From Terrimonas_A sp036262095 (GTDB lineage: Bacteria; Bacteroidota; Bacteroidia; Chitinophagales; Chitinophagaceae): 43,143 nucleotides of DNA. The DNA lies in assembly GCA_036262095.1 (NCBI GenBank), contig DATAJQ010000281.1, positions 1 to 43,143 of the forward strand, in the 5' to 3' direction. Positions 25,782 to 34,255 of the stretch are shown here, piece by piece. Each line of letters starts with the position of its first letter. Positions within the stretch are counted from its first letter, which is position 1. The position numbers and the translations under genes are program-made. The notes beneath the pieces were generated by a model that was given only the letters and a program-made list of their open reading frames with translations, was not told the DNA's origin and made no database searches.

Positions 25782-26747
25782 TTGCTGTACCCCTGCCTGA
25801 AGATATATGTCCGCCTGCTCCGTCCTGTTTTTTGCCGTCTCATCATCATTGACAAGCCTGAACTGTTGAAGCAAAAAGGGCCCTTGCTGCTGGCAGCCAA
25901 CCACCCCAATTCTTTCCTGGACGCCGTCATTCTCGATTCGCTTTTTGAACAACCCATATGGTCGCTTGCCCGCGGAGATGTGTTCAAAAACAAGATCATT
26001 GGCCGTATCCTCAAAGCCATGAAAATATTGCCTGTTTACCGGGTAAGTGAAGGAGTGGAAAATCTGAGCAGCAACTATGAGACCTTCGATGCATGCAAAA
26101 AAATATTCCGCGACAATGGTCTTGTGCTCATCTTCAGTGAAGGCATCTGTGTGAATGAATGGCATCTGCGCCCTTTGAAAAAAGGCACTGCCAGGCTGGT
26201 CATCAGCAGTTGGGAAGATGGCATTCCGGTGAAAGTATTGCCGGTATGTATCAACTACAGTTCTTTCCGCAGCTTTGGGAAAAACCTCTTTATCTCTTTT
26301 GGTAATAGCCTAACTGAAAAAGGTCTGCCGGCCACTGTATCTGAAGGGGCAAGAATACAGGCTTTCAACAATGAGCTGCGGCAGCAACTCGAACAAGGAG
26401 TGTATGAGATCCCGAAAAATGATCTGGCTCTGCAAACAAAACTGCTGGAGAGAAGGCCATCACGATTGAAACAGGTGCTGCTGGCTATTCCTGCATTGGC
26501 GGGTTGTATACTGCATGCGCCGTTGTATCAGCCTATCAAACGGTATACGCTTAAGAAAGCAGCACATAATGATCACTACGATTCGATTCTTACGGCTCTT
26601 TTATTCATCACTTATCTCCCTTATCTGTTATTGCTTTCCGTGCTGCTCTACTATTTCACTCATTCCCTCTTTTCATTTTTCTGCCTGTTGCTGATACCTT
26701 TCAGCGCCTGGAGTTATGTGCAGTTAAAGTCTCAAATTGATTCCTGA
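25782..26747 (+). CDS. PlsC-family acyltransferase with C-terminal membrane segments
   Basis: 321 residues from a TTG at 25782. There is no ATG or GTG between the upstream in-frame stop (25755) and the acyltransferase motif, and MLYPCLKIYVRL is a typical family opening. The motif is ANHPNSFLDAV, with H41 and D47 (HX5D). The second block is FSEGICVNEWHLRPLKKGTARL. Two hydrophobic segments lie near the C-terminus (ALLFITYLPYLLLLSVLLYY and SFFCLLLIPFSAW). The stop overlaps the ATG of the PagL-like gene, which points to a joint role in envelope lipid remodelling. Confidence 0.85.
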   Translation: MLYPCLKIYVRLLRPVFCRLIIIDKPELLKQKGPLLLAANHPNSFLDAVILDSLFEQPIWSLARGDVFKNKIIGRILKAMKILPVYRVSEGVENLSSNYETFDACKKIFRDNGLVLIFSEGICVNEWHLRPLKKGTARLVISSWEDGIPVKVLPVCINYSSFRSFGKNLFISFGNSLTEKGLPATVSEGARIQAFNNELRQQLEQGVYEIPKNDLALQTKLLERRPSRLKQVLLAIPALAGCILHAPLYQPIKRYTLKKAAHNDHYDSILTALLFITYLPYLLLLSVLLYYFTHSLFSFFCLLLIPFSAWSYVQLKSQIDS

Positions 26748-27919
26748 TGATTATCCGCCTCTCATTCCAATCCCTATATTTGCAAAGCCTTAAACACCTG
26801 CCTATGTTCAAACTCGGCTGTACCGGTTTCTTTGTTTCTGTATGGCTTATTCTTCAATTGTTTTGTCCGCTCATGGCCTCTGGCCAGGACAGCCTCCCCT
26901 CCTCTCCAAAAGATCATAATCTTTCTGCCGGTGCGAGGTTTTATTATGGCTCTTATTTTACTTCCCAGCCTAAAGCGGAATATATCCGGGACTCGTATTC
27001 CTCTTTTGGTGAAGCATACCTTGAAAAAACAACTACCGGCAAAGAAGACTGGCAGGTTTCGCACCACTATCCCACTGTTGGCATCGGTTTCCTTTTTGGA
27101 AATCCCGGCAGCAAGAAATATATCGGCAACCTGTATGCCCTGTATCCTTATATCCGTTTCCCTCTGCTGTCATCAGGCACTTACAGAGGCAGCCTTAAGA
27201 TGGGAGGAGGCCTCGCTATGATCAGCAAACCATACGATGTATATACCAATCCCAAAAACACATTAATAGGCACACGCTTCAATGTGTTCCTGAACCTGGC
27301 TTTCCAGCATGAAATAAAACTATTTGACCGTTTATACCTTGATGCAGGAATAGGTATTATGCATATATCCAATGGCAGCACTACCCTTCCCAATTTGGGT
27401 TTGAATATTCCCAATCTTAATGCAGGTTTACGGTTTGAATTATCTGAGCCGGTCATTAATAAAAGAAAACTGCCTGACAGCAGTTCTTCAAAAATTGATC
27501 TTGCCGCTTATACCTCTGTATCCCTAAAGCAATACCCCTGGGTAGGCGGCAGTCATTACCTGATCAATGCCATGCAACTGGAAGCATCGAAACGGATAAA
27601 AAGAAACTATTCACTGGGAGTAGGCGTGTTATTGCTTTATAACCGGACACTGAGAAGATATATCATGGAAGACAGGCCGGAGAACCCTACTTATAATAAA
27701 TTCCAGGCAGGCGTTTATTTATCGTATGAGCATTTTCTTGGACGGTTGTCCATACCTGTAAATATCGGACCTTATATTTATAATGGTACCAGTTCAGGGA
27801 TCTTCCAGCAATATGGTATCAGGTTCCGGGCGAGCCGGCATTTATCCACACAGATATTGCTTAAATCACATTCAGGGCAGGCGGATTTTATTCATGCCGG
27901 GGTTGGCTATAATTTTTGA
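26747..27919 (+). CDS. PagL-like lipid A 3-O-deacylase / acyloxyacyl hydrolase
   Basis: 390 residues from the overlapping ATG at 26747, or 371 from the ATG at 26804, which gives a cleaner signal peptide (MFKLGCTGFF...LMASGQ). The catalytic region is DAGIGIMHISNGSTTLPNLGLN. The HxSNG-type His-Ser pair is that of outer-membrane lipid A deacylases of the PagL family. The rest is alternating beta strands and ends in GVGYNF, an outer-membrane barrel ending. It would remove a 3-linked acyl chain from lipid A. It is coupled to the acyltransferase upstream and lies 4 bp before the GIN-domain gene. Confidence 0.8.
   Translation: MIIRLSFQSLYLQSLKHLPMFKLGCTGFFVSVWLILQLFCPLMASGQDSLPSSPKDHNLSAGARFYYGSYFTSQPKAEYIRDSYSSFGEAYLEKTTTGKEDWQVSHHYPTVGIGFLFGNPGSKKYIGNLYALYPYIRFPLLSSGTYRGSLKMGGGLAMISKPYDVYTNPKNTLIGTRFNVFLNLAFQHEIKLFDRLYLDAGIGIMHISNGSTTLPNLGLNIPNLNAGLRFELSEPVINKRKLPDSSSSKIDLAAYTSVSLKQYPWVGGSHYLINAMQLEASKRIKRNYSLGVGVLLLYNRTLRRYIMEDRPENPTYNKFQAGVYLSYEHFLGRLSIPVNIGPYIYNGTSSGIFQQYGIRFRASRHLSTQILLKSHSGQADFIHAGVGYNF
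26775..26782 (+). promoter_or_regulatory. -7 box TATATTTG inside the 5' end of the PagL-like frame
   Basis: Exact TAnnTTTG match located 22 bp before the ATG at 26804. It suggests a separate promoter and favours 26804 as the working start of the PagL-like gene. No -33 partner is evident. Confidence 0.35.
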
Positions 27920-27923
27920 TACT

Positions 27924-28661
27924 ATGAAAAGGTTTTTTTCAGTTTTTATTATTGGAATTGCCATCTCGCTGCTTCATGGTGGATGCCAAAAACCTGGCTG
28001 TATCGGTCATGCCGGCGCAACCATTTCCCAGGAGAGACCGTTATCCGCTTTTACCGTTTTAACTCTTGAAGACAATATTAATTTTGAGCTTGTTCAGGGT
28101 GATACTGAAAAAATAGAAATTGATGGACCGGAAAATGTTCTTCCAAACATACAAACTGAAATAAGCGGGCAAACCCTTACCATAAGCAACAAAACAGATT
28201 GCCGCTGGTTACGGGATGCCAGTGAAAAGATAACAGTCCATATTTTCTTTAAGGATCTTAAAGAAATTAACTACAATGGAAGTGGGGATGTCACTAACCT
28301 TGACACATTAAAACTAAATTCGTTAAACCTATCATCAGAAAAAGGTGCAGGAAACGTAAACCTTACAGTACAGGCAGAGTATCTTAACGTAAGCAACCTC
28401 AAAGAAAATGCAGGCTTCATCCTGAAAGGATCAGCCAGATATTGTGGCATATACTCGAATGCGAGAGGTCAATTAAACATAACTGATTTCGTTATTAATA
28501 ATCTTACTATTATTTATAGTGGCCTTGCAGATACTTATATACAGGTCATAAACTCGCTGGATGCAACGATCAGATATAAAGGGAATATTTATTATAAAGG
28601 CAACCCTGTTATTACCCGTTCGGATTATTTCAGTTCCGGGAGACTTATTAAGATACCATAA
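27924..28661 (+). CDS. Secreted GIN-domain (DUF2807) protein
   Basis: 245 residues from the ATG at 27924. The longer in-frame opening upstream overlaps the PagL-like gene. The signal peptide ends near LLHGGC, a weak lipobox, so it may be a lipoprotein. The mature part has the repeated short beta strands of the putative auto-transporter adhesin head GIN domain: FTVLTLEDNINFELVQGDTEKIEIDG, ITVHIFFKDLKEINYNGSGDV, YLNVSNLKENAGFILKGSA. Its role is unknown, perhaps surface or adhesion related. It starts 4 bp after the PagL-like gene and ends 3 bp from the convergent flavoprotein gene. Confidence 0.82.
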   Translation: MKRFFSVFIIGIAISLLHGGCQKPGCIGHAGATISQERPLSAFTVLTLEDNINFELVQGDTEKIEIDGPENVLPNIQTEISGQTLTISNKTDCRWLRDASEKITVHIFFKDLKEINYNGSGDVTNLDTLKLNSLNLSSEKGAGNVNLTVQAEYLNVSNLKENAGFILKGSARYCGIYSNARGQLNITDFVINNLTIIYSGLADTYIQVINSLDATIRYKGNIYYKGNPVITRSDYFSSGRLIKIP

Positions 28662-28664
28662 AGC

Positions 28665-29894
28665 TTAATCCATTTGAGCAACAGCTTTCGCTGCTATAAA
28701 CCCACTGGTCCACGCATGCTGAAAATTAAATCCACCCGTCACTCCATCCACATCCATTATCTCTCCTGCAAAGAAAAGTCCTGCTGCCTTCCTGCTCATC
28801 ATTGTATTGGGATCGATTTCTGAAAGTGTAATCCCTCCAGAGGTCACAAACTCTTCTTTGAATGTCGTTTTTCCTTTTATAATAAACTCACCTGCAACAA
28901 GCAAACGTACTAATTGCGCCTGCATCTTTGCCGGCAGATCGGCCCACCGCATTTCGGCTTTTACTCCAGCCTGTTCCAGCATAAATTCCCAGAGCCTGTT
29001 CGGGAATCCAAATGGATTCCTGCTGTTTATCTTTTGAGGGCCTGCTTCAAAACGTATCTCCTGCAACCGTTCACGCAATGTATGCTCATTATATTCAGGC
29101 AGCCAGTTGATGCAGATAGAAAACTGCCAATTGGCCGCTGCCAGTTCCCTGGCTCCCCATGCACTTAGCTTCAATATGGCAGGTCCGCTCAATCCCCAGT
29201 GTGTGATCAATAAAGGCCCTTCCTGTTCCAGCCTGGTACCGTTTATTTTAACCCTTACCCGTTCCACACTCACTCCCATCAGTTGAGTGATGGAATGACC
29301 GGGCATATTGAATGTAAACAAAGAAGGAACAGGTTCGCTGATAGTATGCCCTAAAGCTTTTAACCAATCAAACATTGCCGCCTTGGGGTAACCTCCGCAG
29401 GCAATACAAACATAGTCTGCTTTCAATTCCTGTTCATCGGATGTTTTTAACACCCATTCCCCACCCTTATGCCCGAGCGATCTTATTTCTTTATTCATTA
29501 AAATCTCCACGCCATACCTGTTCGCTTCCTTCAATAAGCAATCAATAATTGTTTGGGAAGAATCTGTTATGGGAAACATCCGTCCATCCGGTTCGGCTTT
29601 TAATGAAACTCCTCTTTCTTTGAACCATTGAACGGTATCTGTAGTAAAAAATTGATGGAATGTTTTTTTTACAAAATTGCCGCCGCGCGGATACCGCTTC
29701 ATCATTTCTGCGATCTCAAAACAGGCATGGGTAACATTGCATCTTCCACCGCCGCTCACTTTTACCTTCGACAATAGCTTGCTACTCTTCTCCACGATCA
29801 TAACCTGCAGAGACGGGTTCAGACGTGCTGCATTCACTGCGCAAAAAAAACCAGCGGCGCCGCCACCGATCACGATTAACTTTTTTCCGGGCAT
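28665..29894 (-). CDS. YhiN/HI0933-family FAD-dependent oxidoreductase
   Basis: 409 residues. The N-terminal FAD-binding Rossmann motif is VIGGGAAGFFCA. KVKVSGGGRCNVTH and the C-terminal FAGEIMDVDGVTGGFNFQHAWTSGFIA are signatures of the HI0933-like flavoproteins. The family's substrate is not known; some members are thought to act on tRNA or aromatic compounds, which cannot be judged here. It starts 18 bp after map on the same strand, so it is probably co-transcribed with it. Confidence 0.9.
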   Translation of the reverse strand: MPGKKLIVIGGGAAGFFCAVNAARLNPSLQVMIVEKSSKLLSKVKVSGGGRCNVTHACFEIAEMMKRYPRGGNFVKKTFHQFFTTDTVQWFKERGVSLKAEPDGRMFPITDSSQTIIDCLLKEANRYGVEILMNKEIRSLGHKGGEWVLKTSDEQELKADYVCIACGGYPKAAMFDWLKALGHTISEPVPSLFTFNMPGHSITQLMGVSVERVRVKINGTRLEQEGPLLITHWGLSGPAILKLSAWGARELAAANWQFSICINWLPEYNEHTLRERLQEIRFEAGPQKINSRNPFGFPNRLWEFMLEQAGVKAEMRWADLPAKMQAQLVRLLVAGEFIIKGKTTFKEEFVTSGGITLSEIDPNTMMSRKAAGLFFAGEIMDVDGVTGGFNFQHAWTSGFIAAKAVAQMD

Positions 29895-29912
29895 GCTGCA
29901 AAAATAAACCCC

Positions 29913-30737
29913 TCAGGCGAGGGGTTCAACTATTTGATGTTCGACTGTGAACAGATTCGGGTTTTTTGCTTCTTCTTTCTCAATGGTACTGTAATCAGAA
30001 AGAATGTCCGCTTTATTCTTACGCACTGCCACATCATGCTCAAAATGTACGGCGGGCTTTCCATCGCGGGTCCTGATTGTCCAGCCATCGCTTTCTGTAT
30101 ACACATCTTTGGTACCAAGGTTGATCATCGGCTCTATTGCCAGCACCATTCCTTCTTTCAGCTTGCCGCCATTGCCTTTTTTACCATAGTTGGGCACCTG
30201 CGGGTCTTCATGCATGCTTCTTCCAAGCCCATGCCCTACAAGCTCTCTTACCACACCATAACCGTGTTTCTTTTCTGTATAGTCCTGGATAGCGAATGCA
30301 ATATCTCCAATACGGTTACCGGCAACTGCTTTTTCAATTCCTTTATATAAAGAAGCTTTGGTTACCTGGATCAGTTTCATCACTTCAGGACCGGGATCTC
30401 CTATTGCAAAAGTGTAAGCATGATCTCCATGCCAGCCATTCAGTATCACACCGACGTCTACAGAAACGATATCACCCTCTTTCAGTTCCTTTTTATTGGG
30501 AAAGCCATGCACCACCACATCATTCACCGAAATACACGAATTGAACGGGTAGCCATTATAATTCAGAAAGGAAGGTATTGCTTTATTGTCTGCAATATAC
30601 TGCCCGATCATTTTGTCAAGCTCCAGGGTAGTGATTCCTGCCCTGAGTATTTTGGCCACTTCCGTCAGCGTTTTGCTTACCAGCAGGGCGCTTTTCCGCA
30701 TCAGCTCAATCTGTTCGTCTGTTTTATAAATTATCAT
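29913..30737 (-). CDS. map: Methionine aminopeptidase, type I
   Basis: 274 residues, the size of the short type Ia enzyme. The five metal ligands are all present: D94 and D105 (VDVGVILNGWHGDHAYTF), H169 (GHGLGRSMHE), E202 (AIEPM) and E233 (FEHDV). It removes the initiator methionine from nascent proteins in the cytosol. It is the last ribosomal-cluster gene here: secY precedes it across a 220-bp gap with a hairpin, and the YhiN-type gene follows after 18 bp. The usual infA/rpmJ continuation is missing. Confidence 0.96.
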   Translation of the reverse strand: MIIYKTDEQIELMRKSALLVSKTLTEVAKILRAGITTLELDKMIGQYIADNKAIPSFLNYNGYPFNSCISVNDVVVHGFPNKKELKEGDIVSVDVGVILNGWHGDHAYTFAIGDPGPEVMKLIQVTKASLYKGIEKAVAGNRIGDIAFAIQDYTEKKHGYGVVRELVGHGLGRSMHEDPQVPNYGKKGNGGKLKEGMVLAIEPMINLGTKDVYTESDGWTIRTRDGKPAVHFEHDVAVRKNKADILSDYSTIEKEEAKNPNLFTVEHQIVEPLA

Positions 30738-30856
30738 ACTGCAAATTATTAAATATTCTGCGTAATTCCGTTACCGGCAAAGACGCCTGAATGGTTCCTA
30801 TTCTTTTGGGGGAGAACCCGGACCTCGGCAAACTTCTATTCGCCCGGTTTGTATAT

Positions 30857-30892
30857 CACCGGCCATCGGCCATTCGATCATCGGCCATCGTA
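30857..30892. repeat. Heptamer repeat CATCGGC between secY and map
   Basis: Five consecutive words of 7-8 bp: CACCGGC, CATCGGC, CATTCGAT, CATCGGC, CATCGTA. This shares the seven-base period, but not the sequence, of repeats in other gaps of the cluster. Confidence 0.5.
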
Positions 30893-30898
30893 TAAACA

Positions 30899-30931
30899 CA
30901 AGACCCGGCCTTTTGTTACGGCCAGGTCTTG
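30899..30931 (-). terminator. Hairpin after secY, possible weak terminator
   Basis: CAAGACCCGGCC and its complement (one mismatch) enclose a 9-nt loop, starting 26 bp after the secY stop. Only TGTTTATA follows on the minus strand, so it may slow or process transcripts rather than end them. Confidence 0.45.
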
Positions 30932-30957
30932 GTTTGTATTCGTTCTTTCTTTTCTTC

Positions 30958-32295
30958 TCAATATTGTACTGCAGAAGTTGTCTGGCGTCCCTGAATGCGG
31001 CCGCTTTTCATCAGGCCATCATACTGACGCATCAGCAACTGGGTTTCGATCTGTTGCAATGTATCCAGGATCACACCTACCATGATCAGCAGGGAAGTAC
31101 CGCCAAAGAAGGTAGAGAACCCTTGTGTTACGCCCAGTGTTTGAGCAACACCAGGCAGAATACCTACTACTGCCAGCAGGATCGCACCCGGGAAAGTGAT
31201 CTTATCCATGATGTTACCGATATAGTCGGCAGTCGGTTGTCCTGGTTTTACACCGGGAATGAAACCATTGTTCTGCTTCAGGTTATCGGCAATCTGCTTG
31301 GGATTAAAGATCAAAGCTGTGTAAAGGAATGTAAACCCGATCACTACTATTGAATAGATCAGCATGTACCATACGTTGGTGTGATCGGTAAACATCTTGG
31401 CCAGCTCATTTTGCCCGCCTTTGCCACCCAGGGTTACCAGGGTAGGCAGGAACATGATCGCCTGTGCAAAGATGATCGGCATTACACCAGAGCTGTTCAC
31501 TTTCAGGGGCAGGAATTGCCTTGCGCCTCCAAACTGCCTGTTACCGACAATTTGTTTGGCATAATTAACCGGCACTTTTCTTACACCCTGGATCAGCATG
31601 ATACATCCGAGGATGATCGCGATCAGGATAGCGATTTCCACGATAAAGACCAGGATCAGACCGGTACGTGTTGATTTTGCAACCAACTCCTGTGTGAAAG
31701 CCTGGGGTAAGCGGGCCAGGATACCGATCATGATGATCAGGGAAGTACCATTGCCCAAACCTTTATCTGTAATCTTCTCACCCATCCACATTACAAAGAG
31801 GGTGCCTGCTGTAAGAATAACCACAGTGGTCAGCAGGAAGTAAGGAAGAAATGCCTGAATGATTGCGGGGCCTGAAGTTTGTTTCAGGTAAGTAACATAT
31901 GCTGTTGCCTGCAGCAGGGTAACTGCAACAGTAAGATAGCGTGTGTACTGGTTGATCTTTTTACGGCCGCTATCTCCTTCTTTCTGCATTTTCTGGAACT
32001 TGGGGACCAGTACGGTCATCAGTTGCATAAAGATGGAAGCAGAGATATAAGGCATGATACCTAATGCAAAGATCGAAGCAGTAGAGAAACCACCACCAGC
32101 GAAAGTATTGATCAGGTCAAGGATCCCATTTCCTTCTGCTGCTTTGTTACGCTCCAGGATAATGGGGTCAATACCTGGCAATACGATGTGGTTACCTACA
32201 CGGTAAATAACGATCAGCACCAGGGTGAAAAGTATTTTACTTCTCAATTCCTCGATGCTCCAGATATTCTTGAGAGTTTGAATTAATTTCTTCAC
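30958..32295 (-). CDS. secY: Protein translocase subunit SecY
   Basis: 445 residues with ten membrane segments, as expected for the channel-forming SecY of the SecYEG translocon. Characteristic parts are the N-terminal ELRSKILFTLVLIVIYRVGNHIVLPGI, the MGEKITDKGLGNGTSLIIMIGI loop, VPVNYAKQ and the C-terminal GGTSLLIMVGVILDTLQQIETQLLMRQYDG. It lies downstream of rplO in the usual spc order, but across 116 bp holding two palindromic elements. Confidence 0.98.
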   Translation of the reverse strand: MKKLIQTLKNIWSIEELRSKILFTLVLIVIYRVGNHIVLPGIDPIILERNKAAEGNGILDLINTFAGGGFSTASIFALGIMPYISASIFMQLMTVLVPKFQKMQKEGDSGRKKINQYTRYLTVAVTLLQATAYVTYLKQTSGPAIIQAFLPYFLLTTVVILTAGTLFVMWMGEKITDKGLGNGTSLIIMIGILARLPQAFTQELVAKSTRTGLILVFIVEIAILIAIILGCIMLIQGVRKVPVNYAKQIVGNRQFGGARQFLPLKVNSSGVMPIIFAQAIMFLPTLVTLGGKGGQNELAKMFTDHTNVWYMLIYSIVVIGFTFLYTALIFNPKQIADNLKQNNGFIPGVKPGQPTADYIGNIMDKITFPGAILLAVVGILPGVAQTLGVTQGFSTFFGGTSLLIMVGVILDTLQQIETQLLMRQYDGLMKSGRIQGRQTTSAVQY

Positions 32296-32314
32296 GGGAG
32301 TTAAAAAAATTTAA

Positions 32315-32340
32315 GGTGCCTGCGCTAAAGCTTCGGCACC
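32315..32340. repeat. 26-bp palindromic element, variant GGTGCC/GGCACC (secY-rplO gap)
   Basis: Outer arms GGTGCC and GGCACC enclose a 14-base core which, read on the minus strand, is GAAGCTTTAGCGCA, the core shared by the other copies. Confidence 0.65.
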
Positions 32341-32370
32341 CAAGGGTGCTTTCGTACTGATTATTGCTTG

Positions 32371-32396
32371 TACGCCGTAGCTTTAGCGAAGGCGTA
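32371..32396. repeat. 26-bp palindromic element, variant TACGCC/GGCGTA (secY-rplO gap)
   Basis: Outer arms TACGCC and GGCGTA enclose GTAGCTTTAGCGAA. This is the second copy in the same gap, in opposite orientation to the first. Confidence 0.65.
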
Positions 32397-32411
32397 GCAA
32401 TTTAGTGAAAT

Positions 32412-32861
32412 TTACTTTACAATTTCAACAGATCCGCCGGCAGCTTCAATAGCCGATTTGGCTTTTTCACTCACCGCATTCACTTTGAAAGTGAATTTGC
32501 CGGTCAGCTCGCCATTACCCAAAATCTTCACGCGATCTGTTTGGCTGATCAACCCGTTGATATAGAGATTCTCCAGTGAAAACTCAGTGATATTATATTT
32601 TTCTGCCAGTTGTGCTACCTGACCGAGGTTGAATACCTTGAATTCTACACGGTGAATATTGTTGAATCCGCGTTTAGGGATACGGCGCTGAATCGGCATC
32701 TGACCACCTTCGTGAGCCATTTTCCTTTTGTAACCGGCACGGCTTTGTCCACCTTTTGTACCTTTTGTAGATGTTCCGCCATGTCCGGAACCATCACCAC
32801 GTCCAATTCTTTTTTCCTTATGCGTTGCGCCTTTTGCAGGTCTTAATTCGTGTAGTTTCAT
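32412..32861 (-). CDS. rplO: 50S ribosomal protein L15
   Basis: 149 residues. The glycine/basic-rich N-terminus (KRIGRGDGSGHGGTSTKGTKGGQSRAG) threads into the large-subunit core, and the C-terminal globular part ends AKSAIEAAGGSVEIVK, as in other bacteria. L15 joins late in 50S assembly. It is preceded by rpmD across 129 bp filled by an A/T heptamer palindrome. Confidence 0.97.
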   Translation of the reverse strand: MKLHELRPAKGATHKEKRIGRGDGSGHGGTSTKGTKGGQSRAGYKRKMAHEGGQMPIQRRIPKRGFNNIHRVEFKVFNLGQVAQLAEKYNITEFSLENLYINGLISQTDRVKILGNGELTGKFTFKVNAVSEKAKSAIEAAGGSVEIVK

Positions 32862-32910
32862 GATTTTAATTTTTACTTACGGGGTTTTTTCCCCTCGCTT
32901 GTTTATGAAT

Positions 32911-32990
32911 AATTCAAAAATCCAAATGTAAAATTCAAAAAGGAGATTTCCGGGTTTTGAATTTTTACTTTGGAATTTTGATTTTTTACT
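32911..32990. repeat. Heptamer-built palindrome (TTCAAAA/TTTTGAA words), rplO-rpmD gap
   Basis: The left arm is four 7-mers: TTCAAAA, ATCCAAA, TGTAAAA, TTCAAAA. The right arm is TTTTGAA, TTTTTAC, TTTGGAA, TTTTGAT, TTTTTAC. The arms are complementary word by word around a 14-nt centre. Confidence 0.65.
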
Positions 32991-33173
32991 TTATTGAGCG
33001 TCTTCCACTTTCACCAGGTGCTCCACTTTGCGGACCATACCCAGGATCTGAGGAGTAGCTTCTACTTCTTTTGTAGCATTTGTCTTATTCAGACCTAAAG
33101 CCTGAAGAGTCAGTTTCTGACGCTCGGGCCTGTCAATAGGACTCTTTACTAAAGTTATTTTGATCTTTTTCAT
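32991..33173 (-). CDS. rpmD: 50S ribosomal protein L30
   Basis: 60 residues, the normal length of bacterial L30. The KITLVKSPIDRPERQKLTL opening and LGLNKTNATKEVEATPQILGMVRKV are diagnostic. A small large-subunit surface protein, lying between rpsE and rplO as in most spc operons, but with 90 and 129 bp of repeat-containing spacer on its two sides. Confidence 0.96.
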   Translation of the reverse strand: MKKIKITLVKSPIDRPERQKLTLQALGLNKTNATKEVEATPQILGMVRKVEHLVKVEDAQ

Positions 33174-33183
33174 AACCTGATTC

Positions 33184-33262
33184 GTTTAAGGCTTAATGTT
33201 TAAGGTTTAACGTTTAACAGTTCTCCGGAACCTTAAACTTTAAACTTCTAAACGTTAAACTG
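33184..33262. repeat. Heptamer repeat GTTTAAN with inverted arm, rpmD-rpsE gap
   Basis: Five left-arm 7-mers (GTTTAAG, GCTTAAT, GTTTAAG, GTTTAAC, GTTTAAC) face a right arm of CCTTAAA, CTTTAAA, CTTCTAA and ACGTTAA. It fills almost the whole gap. Confidence 0.65.
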
Positions 33263-33263
33263 T

Positions 33264-33782
33264 TTATCCGTTGAATACTTTCTTTAAACCGAGTGTACGT
33301 GTTTTAGCAACCTGAACTGGTTCGCGCAGCAAAGCCAGGGCTTTGAATGTTGCTTTCACCACGTTGTGCGGATTGGCAGAGCCGAGTGATTTTGCAAGAA
33401 CGTCTGTGATACCGGCACTTTCCAGTACGGCACGCATAGAACCTCCGGCGATCACACCAGTACCGTGAGCGGCTGGTTTGATCAGCACTTTGGCAGCGCC
33501 TTCTTTGGCCCATTGGTCATGAGGGATCGTACCCTTCATTACCGGAACCTTGATCAGGTTTTTCTTGGCATCCTCGATACCCTTGGTAATGGCTTCCTGA
33601 ACTTCTTTGGCTTTACCCAGGCCATGACCTACCACTCCATTCTCGTTGCCTACTACCACCAGCGCAGAGAAGCTGAAAGCACGTCCACCTTTTGTGGTTT
33701 TCACCACGCGGTTGATCGCAACAACTTTATCTTTCAGTTCCAGGTCACCGGCTTTAACCCTGTTTACGTTAAACTTTGACAT
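33264..33782 (-). CDS. rpsE: 30S ribosomal protein S5
   Basis: 172 residues. The N-terminal double-stranded-RNA-binding-like domain (LKDKVVAINRVVKTTKGGRAFSFSALVVVGN) and the C-terminal domain (KVLIKPAAHGTGVIAGGSMRAVLESAGITDVLAKSLGS) are complete. S5 lines the mRNA entry path and influences decoding fidelity. It lies 37 bp after rplR. Confidence 0.97.
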   Translation of the reverse strand: MSKFNVNRVKAGDLELKDKVVAINRVVKTTKGGRAFSFSALVVVGNENGVVGHGLGKAKEVQEAITKGIEDAKKNLIKVPVMKGTIPHDQWAKEGAAKVLIKPAAHGTGVIAGGSMRAVLESAGITDVLAKSLGSANPHNVVKATFKALALLREPVQVAKTRTLGLKKVFNG

Positions 33783-33819
33783 TTATACTTGTAATTAAAA
33801 GTTTGAATGTTGTGTTTGC

Positions 33820-34179
33820 TTAAAATTGAAGACCACCTTCCCTTGCTCCGTCAGCCACAGATTTCACACGGCCATGGTACAGGTAACCGCCACGGTCGAA
33901 TATCACTTCTTTCACTCCCAGTTCCACTGCTTTGCGGGCAACAGCTGCGCCAACCAGTTTGCTTTTTTCGGTTTTTGTACCAGCCTGAGCTTTGATGTCT
34001 TTATCTTTTGTAGAAGCTGCTGCAATAGTAACTCCTTTAGTGTCATCAATAAGCTGGGCATAGATGTCCGTATTGCTACGGAACACAGACAGGCGGGGCT
34101 TAGCAGTTGTGCCACTAACATTCTTACGGATGTTGAAGCGGATCCTCTGTCTTCTTGCTGATTTAACTTTTCCGTTCAT
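33820..34179 (-). CDS. rplR: 50S ribosomal protein L18
   Basis: 119 residues. RRQRIRFNIRKNVSGTTAKPRLSVFRSNTDIYAQLIDD at the start and FDRGGYLYHGRVKSVADGAREGGLQF at the end are typical. L18 carries 5S rRNA into the central protuberance with L5. The 76 bp to rplF contain no clear repeat. Confidence 0.97.
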   Translation of the reverse strand: MNGKVKSARRQRIRFNIRKNVSGTTAKPRLSVFRSNTDIYAQLIDDTKGVTIAAASTKDKDIKAQAGTKTEKSKLVGAAVARKAVELGVKEVIFDRGGYLYHGRVKSVADGAREGGLQF

Positions 34180-34255
34180 CTTTATTTTATTTATTCCTGA
34201 TGCTGCCAGGAAATGCTTGTTATTAAGATTTGAATACCTGGTTAAGCTTTACCGA

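Noticed and set aside
27783..27923. Longer N-terminus for the GIN-domain protein
   Set aside because: It lies inside the PagL-like gene in another frame, while the ATG at 27924 gives a normal signal peptide directly after that gene's stop.
30857..30892. CRISPR array in the secY-map gap
   Set aside because: The repeat unit is only seven bases with no unique spacers of constant length, and no cas genes are present.
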